DNA of 24,671 nucleotides, from NCBI GenBank assembly GCA_000482145.1, contig AUXH01000274.1, forward strand, positions 1 through 24,671, written 5' to 3'. Made by a program: the position numbers and the translations under genes. Under the pieces are notes generated by a model. That model had not been told where the DNA came from. It searched no databases and was given only the letters and a program-made list of their open reading frames with translations. Source of the DNA: Strigomonas culicis (lineage: Eukaryota; Euglenozoa; Kinetoplastea; Trypanosomatida; Trypanosomatidae). Below, one piece after another: positions 7,993 through 14,712 of the stretch; within the stretch, counting starts at the first letter, position 1; each line of letters starts with the position of its first letter.

Positions 7993-8298
7993 TACGCACG
8001 GGAAAAACAAAACATTACTGCACTGCTTGCTAGTATCATTGTTGTTTTTGTTTTGTGATCCTTTTTTTTTCTCCTGCTCCTGGTTCCAAGACAACAACTA
8101 CAATGGTGATAAGGTTTCATTCACCAATACAAGAATGATGGTGACCATGACCACGACAACAACGAAGCAGTTGGCAATGCTGAGAACTGTGATGTATAGC
8201 GCTTGTCGCACGTCTTTGATTCGCTTCATCTTTGGTCCTCCTTCCTTTTCTTCTTCTGTTTGTTTAGCGATCTACTGTATCCAGTAAGCGATCATAGG
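7993..8298 (+). other. Intergenic region, no gene seen
   Basis: This 306-base spacer holds a short T-rich 3' UTR, an ACAACAACTACAATGGTG to ACCACGACAACAACG stretch that is purine/AC-rich, and the splice signals of the next gene. No coding frame with convincing character was seen. Confidence 0.6.
8222..8267 (+). promoter_or_regulatory. Predicted spliced-leader acceptor for gene 6
   Basis: A pyrimidine-rich tract (CCTCCTTCCTTTTCTTCTTC region) ends in TTTAG with AG at 8266-8267. The leader would be 31 bases and the first ATG is at 8299. A second AG at 8284-8285 is also possible and does not change the start. Confidence 0.7.
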
Positions 8299-9888
8299 AT
8301 GAAGCACCGCCTTTTCACACACGTGGCGGGTGGCCATCATCACTGCCATGCGCTTCGCTTCACACGGCCGCGTGGCCTGTTAGGTGTCGGATCCCTGTGG
8401 GGCTTTGGTGCCTATCGAGCGCAACTGCACACCGTCTCCTCCATCGGGAAGGGACCCGAAGAGGCAGGGTCGCACGAACCCCACACCACCGCTGGCAGCG
8501 CTCCCTCTTTCCACGAGGACAGCCGCACCTTAGCGCTCGTCTATGCGACGGTGCCCTCCTTCTACGTCTCCGTTGCGCAAGTCGCGCGGCAACTGCCGGA
8601 GGCCATCATGAGCCCCATGAGTGCGTGCGCGTTGGGTGACAGGCGTGGCCTGTCCGCGTTTCTCGCCAGCCACCCGCTGTGCTTCGAGCTGTCCGTCTTG
8701 GGGCGGGTCGCTGTCGTGCGGCGCCGCGAGGGCGTGGCGCCGCACATACCCGGCAGAGCGGGTGCGGGTCGTAGCGTGCCGCACGCGAGCCCCACGGGAC
8801 GGCACGCGCCCGCCGTCGAGCGCACAGCGACGCCGGTCGCGCCAGCGTCGCTCACGCCACAGGTGCCCGCGCAGGCGATTGAGCCGTACGAGTGGTACCG
8901 CGTCGCTCGCTTGTTTCCCGACGTCGACACGGAGGTGCGGCTCACCGCGGAGCTTGAAGGGGCGGCGGCGCAGCTCTTGCCGGAAGGCCATGACCTCCTG
9001 AGTGTGTGCCTCAGCGCCCCATCCCTGTTCACCGTACGCGTGGAGTCCGGGGCGGATGAGAGGGGGAGCGCATCACCGACTGTACACCTTCGCTTCCTGC
9101 TGAGGCCTCAATACGCCGGTACGTCGAGGCTTTCCGCTGAGGCGCTGCACGACAAACTACACGATCCGACGACGCCACGTAAGAGGAAGCGCTTCCTGGC
9201 AAGAGAGCTCGCGTGCAAACAAAACCCTCTCCCCTATTTAGATGAAGGTGTGATGGCCCACTACGTGTTTGATATCCTGCCACCCGATACGTACATTACA
9301 CGCGCGGAGTTGGTGCGTCAAATACCAAAGGACATCTCTGCTTGCTTGCCCACACCACTGAAGCGATTGTGGGAGGGCTACCCGCATTTGTTTTCCGTGT
9401 TGCAGGTGGAAAGGATGAACGACATAGCGCTCCAGCGAGCGGACGTACCACTCCCAAAGAAACGGCGCGTTGCGGACGTGGCACTGGAGGAAGTGCTCAT
9501 GGAGATCTTTAACCGATACCCGTTGAGGCGGCATCCAATAGTGGGCACCAACTTGTTCCGCTGCCTGAACAATTTGCCACGCCTTCTTCAAGAGCGGATC
9601 CACACTATCACGGACGTGGAGAAGTGTTTTGTGCGTGCGTTTCCCGATAAAATAGAGCCTTTGGCGCTGCCGTCCGTCGACGATCCAACCTATGAAGCTA
9701 TCGCGGCACTCGTGAACCCACTACCGTCAGAGCTGGCTAAGGGATCCGGCCGAACAGATTTGTTTATCCCATTTCGGTTTGTTGGTGAATGGTATGAAAA
9801 ACTCTTCCAGAAGTACGCCAAGGTGTGCACAAAACAAAAGGTAGACCCTCATTCCACCTTTATTGTGGATCATATAAAACGAAGATGA
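8299..9888 (+). CDS. Probable mitochondrial protein with four divergent ~50-residue modules
   Basis: I do not recognise the family of this 529-residue protein. The N-terminus (MKHRLFTHVAGGHHHCHALR and following) is rich in Arg and His with no acidic residues for about 45 positions, consistent with a mitochondrial presequence. Internal similarity is visible: module 1 at about 81-136, module 2 at 197-247, module 3 at 319-370 and module 4 at 392-457. Modules 1 and 3 share Y-(V/I)-(S/T)-x-A-x-(V/L)-x-R-Q-(L/I)-P, a variable helix, then a conserved P-(L/H)-x-F-x-(V/L) strand; modules 2 and 4 keep the leucine/proline helix and the PSLF or FPDK ending. A basic KRKR run lies between modules 2 and 3. 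The pattern suggests winged-helix-like RNA- or protein-binding units, perhaps in mitochondrial RNA processing or ribosome assembly; that is inference. Stop TGA. Confidence 0.85.
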   Translation: MKHRLFTHVAGGHHHCHALRFTRPRGLLGVGSLWGFGAYRAQLHTVSSIGKGPEEAGSHEPHTTAGSAPSFHEDSRTLALVYATVPSFYVSVAQVARQLPEAIMSPMSACALGDRRGLSAFLASHPLCFELSVLGRVAVVRRREGVAPHIPGRAGAGRSVPHASPTGRHAPAVERTATPVAPASLTPQVPAQAIEPYEWYRVARLFPDVDTEVRLTAELEGAAAQLLPEGHDLLSVCLSAPSLFTVRVESGADERGSASPTVHLRFLLRPQYAGTSRLSAEALHDKLHDPTTPRKRKRFLARELACKQNPLPYLDEGVMAHYVFDILPPDTYITRAELVRQIPKDISACLPTPLKRLWEGYPHLFSVLQVERMNDIALQRADVPLPKKRRVADVALEEVLMEIFNRYPLRRHPIVGTNLFRCLNNLPRLLQERIHTITDVEKCFVRAFPDKIEPLALPSVDDPTYEAIAALVNPLPSELAKGSGRTDLFIPFRFVGEWYEKLFQKYAKVCTKQKVDPHSTFIVDHIKRR

Positions 9889-10064
9889 ATTGATAGCTGT
9901 GCTATTGCTGCTAATCCCCTTTTCCCCTTTTGAATTTTGAATCGTTTTTGTTTTCTTTTGTATGTACCTTGTCTCTCGTGGACCCATTAGTATGAAGAAC
10001 GCAGTGTTTTTATTATTATTAGTTGCATCCGCTCTTTGTGCAAACCCATTGTTACTTCCCCCTT

Positions 10065-10120
10065 TCATCTGTTTTCTTCTCTTTTTTTTTACAATTGTTC
10101 TCTTTTGCGACATGGATCAG
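10065..10120 (+). promoter_or_regulatory. Predicted spliced-leader acceptor for the CDC50 gene
   Basis: A CCCCCTTTCATCTGTTTTC tract plus a T9 run leads to the AG at 10119-10120. An ATG at 10112 lies before this AG and is excluded from the mRNA. The leader is 37 bases and the first ATG is at 10158. Confidence 0.65.
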
Positions 10121-10157
10121 CACATATATCCAAGCGTGAGAGAGTCATTTGATTCCC

Positions 10158-11372
10158 ATGGCTCCCTTAACACTATTCAAGCAGCAGCGACTCCCAGCGT
10201 GGCAGCCGCTCTTTTCGCTGAACTACATAGTTGTCAGTTTTGTCCTGCTGGGCGCTGTTTTTGGACTGATCGGCATAGTGCTTTCCAGCGCGAACGTGAA
10301 CGCCAAGGAGATTGTTGTGCGCTACGACCAGATCAATCGGTGCACACTCTCGAGCCATAGCGGTGCTTTTGCCTACCGCGTATCGGATGAACACATGTAT
10401 CGGACGGGGTGTCTGACGGAGGTACCCTTCGAAGTGACGTCTTACATGAAAGCCCCGGTGTACTTGTACTACGGCCTAAGTAACTTTTATCAGAATCATC
10501 GACGCTTTGTGAACTCAAAGAGTGACAAGCAGCTTGCCGGCCATGAGGTGTCAATGCGCTCATTGGAGGTTGGGTCGCCTCTAGCCTACCCGTGGGAGGA
10601 GCGGTCGACTGTAGAAGAATTTCGAGTCGGCTCTTACAATTACTCCTTGTTCGATTTTGTCTATTCGCCCGCCGGGCTTATTCCGTGGTCCATGTTTAAT
10701 GACACCTTTCTCCTCTATCGTGTGGCGAGCGACACGGAAAGGCAGCTCCTATGCAACTCGAGTGCCTTCTCGCGCTTGACAAACAAGCCGCTGGAGGCGG
10801 TGGCCGCCTTTGGGAAAGGTTGCATCAAGAAGAGCATCGCGTGGTCGTCTGATGTCAAAGAGAAGTACAAACCTATTTACTTCCCGCCCTATCAGACGCA
10901 TCACGGACCACCGCTGCGTGACAGAGCGCCGTACTTTGTATGGAGTGCATCGCCGTCTGCGTATGGGCAGAATGCCTCTGCGACATCCGATAATGTCTAC
11001 TTCGAGAACGGCTGGTACAACGAAGAGCCGGGTCATGCCATACCGGTTAGTACAGACGAGGATCTAATGGTGTGGGCGCGCGCTGCCTCGATGCCCAAGT
11101 TCCGCAAACTACATCGCATCCTGAACCAAGACCTGTCTCCCGGCAAGTACATCATGGTGGTGGGTGAACACTACGATGTGTCCTCCTTCAACGGCGAAAA
11201 GTTTTTCGTGTTGTCCACCTTGTCCTGGATAGGAGGATCTTCTCTCTGCCTTCAGAAGATGTATTTGTACATTGCCGCAGCTTCACTCATCAGTGCGGTC
11301 GTGTTCTTCTTCTTGTCGAAGCAATACAAGAGTCGCGCCGTCCAAGCGGTAGAGGCGCTTTCAAGCAGTTGA
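10158..11372 (+). CDS. CDC50/LEM3 family protein, P4-ATPase beta subunit
   Basis: This 404-residue membrane protein is the CDC50/LEM3 chaperone-subunit that lets P4-ATPase flippases leave the ER and move phospholipids inward; the Leishmania member, LdRos3, is the partner of the miltefosine transporter. Family marks are FKQQRLPAWQP just before membrane segment 1 (about 21-46), PVYLYYGLSNFYQNHRRFV, PAGLIPWSMFNDTF, IAWSSDVKEKY, and ED-L-MVWARAASMPKFRKL followed by LSPGKY. Membrane segment 2 is at about 368-391, leaving both termini cytosolic and a large exoplasmic loop. Several N-x-S/T sequons (for example NYS, NDT, NSS, NAS) sit in that loop, and paired cysteines could form the family's disulfides. 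The length matches the family. The start is the first ATG after the acceptor. Stop TGA. Confidence 0.95.
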   Translation: MAPLTLFKQQRLPAWQPLFSLNYIVVSFVLLGAVFGLIGIVLSSANVNAKEIVVRYDQINRCTLSSHSGAFAYRVSDEHMYRTGCLTEVPFEVTSYMKAPVYLYYGLSNFYQNHRRFVNSKSDKQLAGHEVSMRSLEVGSPLAYPWEERSTVEEFRVGSYNYSLFDFVYSPAGLIPWSMFNDTFLLYRVASDTERQLLCNSSAFSRLTNKPLEAVAAFGKGCIKKSIAWSSDVKEKYKPIYFPPYQTHHGPPLRDRAPYFVWSASPSAYGQNASATSDNVYFENGWYNEEPGHAIPVSTDEDLMVWARAASMPKFRKLHRILNQDLSPGKYIMVVGEHYDVSSFNGEKFFVLSTLSWIGGSSLCLQKMYLYIAAASLISAVVFFFLSKQYKSRAVQAVEALSSS

Positions 11373-11771
11373 AGATTTTTAGATGCTGTGGGAACAATTC
11401 ATATTGTTCTTGGTTCTTTTTCGGATGCGATTTTGCTGATTGCTTTATTTTATCTCTATCAATATACCTTTTTCATTGGTTCTCTTTGCGTTATATTCTC
11501 TGCGCATGATGGCATTCTTTTTTCTTCCGGTGTTCTCCATTATACACCCACGCAAACACACACAAAATATGCGATCGTATTGCGACAAGTGTGAGCTCGA
11601 TGTTTGGATACGCACATACCATTTTTTTCTCTTTCCTTTTCGTGGTGCTCCTCTTCTGTCTAACACTTTTTTCTTTTATTATTATCTTTCTCGATCCTTT
11701 TTTTTTTCTCATTCGCTTGCATGTGCTTAGATTTGTCAGAAACACTCACACCCACAAAAAAAAAAAAACAG
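11373..11771 (+). other. Intergenic region with splice signals and A-run leader
   Basis: This 399-base T-rich spacer carries the CDC50 3' UTR, several pyrimidine tracts, the predicted acceptor at 11729-11730 and an A13 run at 11756-11768. Short hydrophobic frames on the + strand (for example 11388-11594 and 11440-11730) come from T-rich composition. No gene is supported. Confidence 0.7.
11660..11730 (+). promoter_or_regulatory. Predicted spliced-leader acceptor for gene 8
   Basis: Long T/C tracts, including T11 at 11697-11707, lead to TTAG at 11729-11730. The 5' UTR would be 41 bases and contains the A13 run. Alternative AGs are at 11738-11739 and at 11770-11771, directly before the ATG. Confidence 0.6.
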
Positions 11772-12473
11772 ATGAGCTTAGATTTCGACAGTATCGACGA
11801 CGGCGCCCCCACATATGCAGAGATGGTGACGTCGGGTCGGTTAGAAATCCTCAAAGGAGCTTCTGTGGACAGCTGCTGGGAGCAACTGGTGGTGACGCAT
11901 GATGCATTTACCGAGGTGGCAAGGCAAGCCAAGCTGCGTGGCACGTGCTTGGCCGACGTCACCGTTGCTCTGCAAGTTGTGGCGTTCGCCAACGAACAGG
12001 TTGATGTGGAAAGAGGGGTGAGCTCCTCATACACGGTCTCGTCTATGGAGCAGCCACTCATCACGAAGATGGCGAAGCTGTACGAAATGTTATACAGTAA
12101 TTCCCCTGTGCCCACTGTGCATCAATGGCTTTCTCTTGTTCAAGAGGAAATCATTTCGGACAAATACCTTGTGGAGCTTTCCAGGCAGGAGCAGGTCGTG
12201 CAGTCGAGCTCAGTGAACAGTGTATCGGTCAGCTCGTATCAGCGCAATCTTTTGAACGTTCTGCAGGGCGAGCTGCCCCAGGAGTCGGACGCCATCGCCG
12301 ACGACGACGGGTCCTTCGTCGAAGACGAGCTGCGACTCTTCGTGAAGCGCTGTCTGACACTGGCACGGCGGTGCAAGAGAGCCCAGGCGACCGGCAGCGG
12401 AGAGGAGCGGCGGATGAAGGGTGCAGTGGATGTGCTGCACCAGTTTATCTGCAGTGACACCCTCGAATGGTAG
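11772..12473 (+). CDS. Hypothetical acidic protein, 233 residues
   Basis: Not recognised. The start at 11772 is the first ATG after the acceptor, and the upstream part of the open frame encodes only the A-run lysines. The product is soluble, with no signal peptide or membrane segment. It begins with an acidic MSLDFDSIDDGAPTYAEM. The middle looks helical (CWEQLVVTHDAFTEVARQA; LITKMAKLYEMLYS), and is followed by a Ser/Val-rich stretch near 140-155. An acidic ADDDGSFVEDELRLF segment leads into a basic helix, KRCLTLARRCKRAQ. The compact all-helical character would suit a complex subunit or adaptor, which is inference. Codon use is typical of the window. The stop is TAG. Confidence 0.8.
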   Translation: MSLDFDSIDDGAPTYAEMVTSGRLEILKGASVDSCWEQLVVTHDAFTEVARQAKLRGTCLADVTVALQVVAFANEQVDVERGVSSSYTVSSMEQPLITKMAKLYEMLYSNSPVPTVHQWLSLVQEEIISDKYLVELSRQEQVVQSSSVNSVSVSSYQRNLLNVLQGELPQESDAIADDDGSFVEDELRLFVKRCLTLARRCKRAQATGSGEERRMKGAVDVLHQFICSDTLEW

Positions 12474-12864
12474 TCAAACCCTTCACTGCCATACCCTTTG
12501 GCGACTCTGTGTATTGTGCGCACACCACCGCTTTCATGGTGTCGACCAGGCGACATCCTGCCGACCCTATCTTCTTTCACATGCCGATGCTAACTCAACA
12601 ATCACGTTTCATCAAACATACATATAATGCTCTCCATTCTCCATTCGTGTAGGAATTATTATTTTTATTATCCGTTCTTTTTCTGTTCCCTTCGTTCTTC
12701 ACAACAGCGAACCTGTTTTCAGCTGCCACTCCCTCTCCTTTCCTTTCTTTCTCTCCCTCTTCTCCCTTTGTGTCATTGCCGTCACTCTTTGCGTTTTTGC
12801 TGTTCAGTCCCACTATACTCATTTACCTGTTGTTGATCATTAGAGAGTCTCGATCCACACAAAC
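12474..12864 (+). other. Intergenic region, no gene seen
   Basis: This 391-base spacer contains a C/T-rich first part, AT-rich middle and a long pyrimidine block at 12720-12800 that serves the next gene. Frames at 12421-12652 run out of the upstream gene in other frames and lack support. Confidence 0.65.
12720..12807 (+). promoter_or_regulatory. Predicted spliced-leader acceptor for the cap methyltransferase gene
   Basis: About 80 bases of almost pure C/T with TGTGTCATTG and CGTTTTTGC interruptions end in TTCAG at 12803-12807. The leader would be 57 bases and the first ATG is at 12865. Confidence 0.75.
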
Positions 12865-14367
12865 ATGCCCGCGAAGCGACCTCGTGAGAACAGCGAAAGT
12901 GGAGAGGAAGAGGAGAACCTTCAGCCGAACAAGGATTTGCTGGAGATGATCAAGAACAGGGCGCCCACTCCCGTGCATCATTATCCGTCCACACTGCCTT
13001 TCCCCGTTGTGATGGGCGATGACTTCCCTAGAGAGGCCTACCGCTCGCGCAGCACGGACGTCAAGACATCCGTGCACTGGGGCCAGCGGAAGCTGTTGCT
13101 CTCCGAAATACAATTGCTGTGCATGTACTGCAAACCCGATGTGTCGTATCATATTGTGTACGCAGGAAGTGCTCCTGGTACCCACTTAGCTTTTTTAGAT
13201 GACATGTTTAGCTGCCGTCACACATGGGAGCTCGTGGATCCGGGCAAATTCGATCTTGCCGCTCTCGCGTCGAGGCCGAACTTTCAGCTTCGCAACGAGT
13301 TCTTCACGAACGCCACAGCGTACGGCATCAATGCGCGACGGCTGCAGGAGGTGCTCCCGGCTCTCGGAACGGTGTACCAGCACTGCACTGTCGACTCCGT
13401 CCGTGCCGAGAAGGCGGCCCTACATGTAGAACTGGAGGGCATTGTTGGCACGTTGGACGTCGCCAGGGGCACGGAGGACATCCCCTCCATGTACGAGACG
13501 CCACTTTCGTTGCCAGCGGGTCTCCAGCTTCTCTGCCAGGTAGGCCTGGAGCGGAACAAGCCCCTGCTGTTTGTGTCGGACATCCGCTCAGGGAGCGTGG
13601 CGCTCCCCAACTTCGAGGATCATGTCGCGGAGAATATGCGGGCACAGGAGTGCTGGACGATGATCTTGAACGGCGCCTACAGCATGCTCAAGTTTCGGCT
13701 CCCGTACACTCGCAAGGCGAAGGGGTTCGGCGGCAAAGATGCAGTGGCGCAGACGCACTTGATTCGCGAGGACGGCACCGTGCCGTATCTACGAGGCGAT
13801 ATGCTGCTACCGATCTGGACGCGCCCGACCAGCTCGGAGGGGCGTCTGGTGGTACCACAGGACGCCTTTCAGAAGGCGTACCACGTGGACCAGATGGAGG
13901 ACCAGTTCTTCTTCTTTAACGCCCGCGTGCGCGAGGAGGTGCACTTCAACCACCTGCTGTGCCATAACTCGGACCACCATTTCGATAATGCCGCGGAGGT
14001 GCATTGCTTAGAAACCTATCTGTACTTCATGCGACCGGAGCTGAAGGAGGCGCCTGTCTCGGAGCTGCGTAAGGAAATCAAGCTCACACGGGATCGCATC
14101 ACGGACAGCTTAAAGATCACCTTCACGGATGCTATCCGGCGCCGCGACGCACTCGTGTTGAAGCAGGCGGGACAAGGCCAGTCAGGGAAGCAAGCTGCCT
14201 CGGACGACGCGAGCAGCTTTCTGCCCGTGGCAAAAGAGATTCTCGCTCAGGCACAGAAGGAAAGAAAACGCGCCATCTGGTCCGCCAATATTTATGAGCC
14301 GAATAACAAAGAGCCAAGTGGTTTTTGGGTGACCACAAAAGTGCAAGAACCGACAAAGAAATCGTAA
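12865..14367 (+). CDS. Cap 2'-O-methyltransferase, VP39-like (cap 4 pathway)
   Basis: This 500-residue protein belongs to the family named after the poxvirus cap methyltransferase VP39. In trypanosomatids the family (TbMT48/MTr2, TbMT57/MTr3) adds 2'-O-methyl groups to the first nucleotides of the spliced leader, making cap 4, in the nucleus with SAM as donor. A GQRKLLLSEIQLL helix at 73-85 contains a candidate catalytic K76. The SAM-binding motif I, VYAGSAPGTHLAFLDDMF, is at about 98-115. The catalytic aspartate is likely D239 in LFVSDIRSG and the lysine K276 in SMLKFRLPY. The D-to-K spacing of 37 equals that known for VP39. About 65 more residues lie between K76 and D239 than in the viral enzyme. 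The N-terminus (PAKRPRENSE) looks like a nuclear signal, and the C-terminal tail is Lys-rich. The length fits MT57 better than MT48, but I cannot decide the paralogue. Confidence 0.9.
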   Translation: MPAKRPRENSESGEEEENLQPNKDLLEMIKNRAPTPVHHYPSTLPFPVVMGDDFPREAYRSRSTDVKTSVHWGQRKLLLSEIQLLCMYCKPDVSYHIVYAGSAPGTHLAFLDDMFSCRHTWELVDPGKFDLAALASRPNFQLRNEFFTNATAYGINARRLQEVLPALGTVYQHCTVDSVRAEKAALHVELEGIVGTLDVARGTEDIPSMYETPLSLPAGLQLLCQVGLERNKPLLFVSDIRSGSVALPNFEDHVAENMRAQECWTMILNGAYSMLKFRLPYTRKAKGFGGKDAVAQTHLIREDGTVPYLRGDMLLPIWTRPTSSEGRLVVPQDAFQKAYHVDQMEDQFFFFNARVREEVHFNHLLCHNSDHHFDNAAEVHCLETYLYFMRPELKEAPVSELRKEIKLTRDRITDSLKITFTDAIRRRDALVLKQAGQGQSGKQAASDDASSFLPVAKEILAQAQKERKRAIWSANIYEPNNKEPSGFWVTTKVQEPTKKS

Positions 14368-14440
14368 CTCCTTGTAGTTGCTCTTTTGGGCGAGTTTCTG
14401 TATCCTCTAATTTCAACCATGACTATCCGTTTTTGATTCT

Positions 14441-14445
14441 TGTGT

Positions 14446-14493
<48 letters not shown>

Positions 14494-14494
14494 G
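14441..14494. repeat. (GT)n microsatellite
   Basis: This is a 54-base TG dinucleotide tract, broken only by a TA at 14449-14450 and a CG at 14489-14490. It lies in intergenic sequence 74 bases after a stop codon. Such tracts are common and length-variable in trypanosomatid spacers. Confidence 0.95.
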
Positions 14495-14640
14495 ATGACA
14501 ATACAGTACTCACGTCTTATGTTCTGTTTTTATCTTTTTAACTTTTTTTTTGTTGAGATTACAGTTTTTTTTTTTTGCTTTCACTCATATTTTTGTTTCT
14601 TGGTCTTTCCCAATCTCACACCCTCGTGACAATTCCTGTT

Positions 14641-14675
14641 CATTTTGAAGTAAATAGCTTTTTTATATTTTTCAG
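14641..14675 (+). promoter_or_regulatory. Predicted spliced-leader acceptor for the helicase-like gene
   Basis: A T-rich tract ends in TTTTTCAG with AG at 14674-14675. The leader would be 37 bases with the first ATG at 14713. An AG at 14649-14650, after TTCATTTTGA, is an alternative. Both exclude the in-frame upstream extension to 14575. Confidence 0.65.
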
Positions 14676-14712
14676 TTATCATTCTTCAACATCTTCAAAG
14701 GGAACCGTTGAC

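Larger units (their letters stand above)
14368..14712 (+). other. Intergenic region with (GT)n tract and splice signals
   Basis: This 345-base spacer holds the 3' UTR of the methyltransferase gene, a 54-base GT-rich tract, two T-runs and the acceptor of the next gene. No coding frame is supported. Confidence 0.75.

Noticed and set aside
12865..14367. The idea that the VP39-like enzyme together with A-rich leaders marks a poxvirus or giant-virus insertion.
   Set aside because: VP39-like cap methyltransferases are normal chromosomal genes of trypanosomatids, codon use matches the neighbours, and the surrounding genes are ordinary cellular ones with trypanosomatid splice signals.
14575..14712. 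An in-frame 46-codon extension of the helicase-like protein.
   Set aside because: The extension is Phe/Ser/Leu-rich translated spacer and lies mostly upstream of the predicted acceptor.
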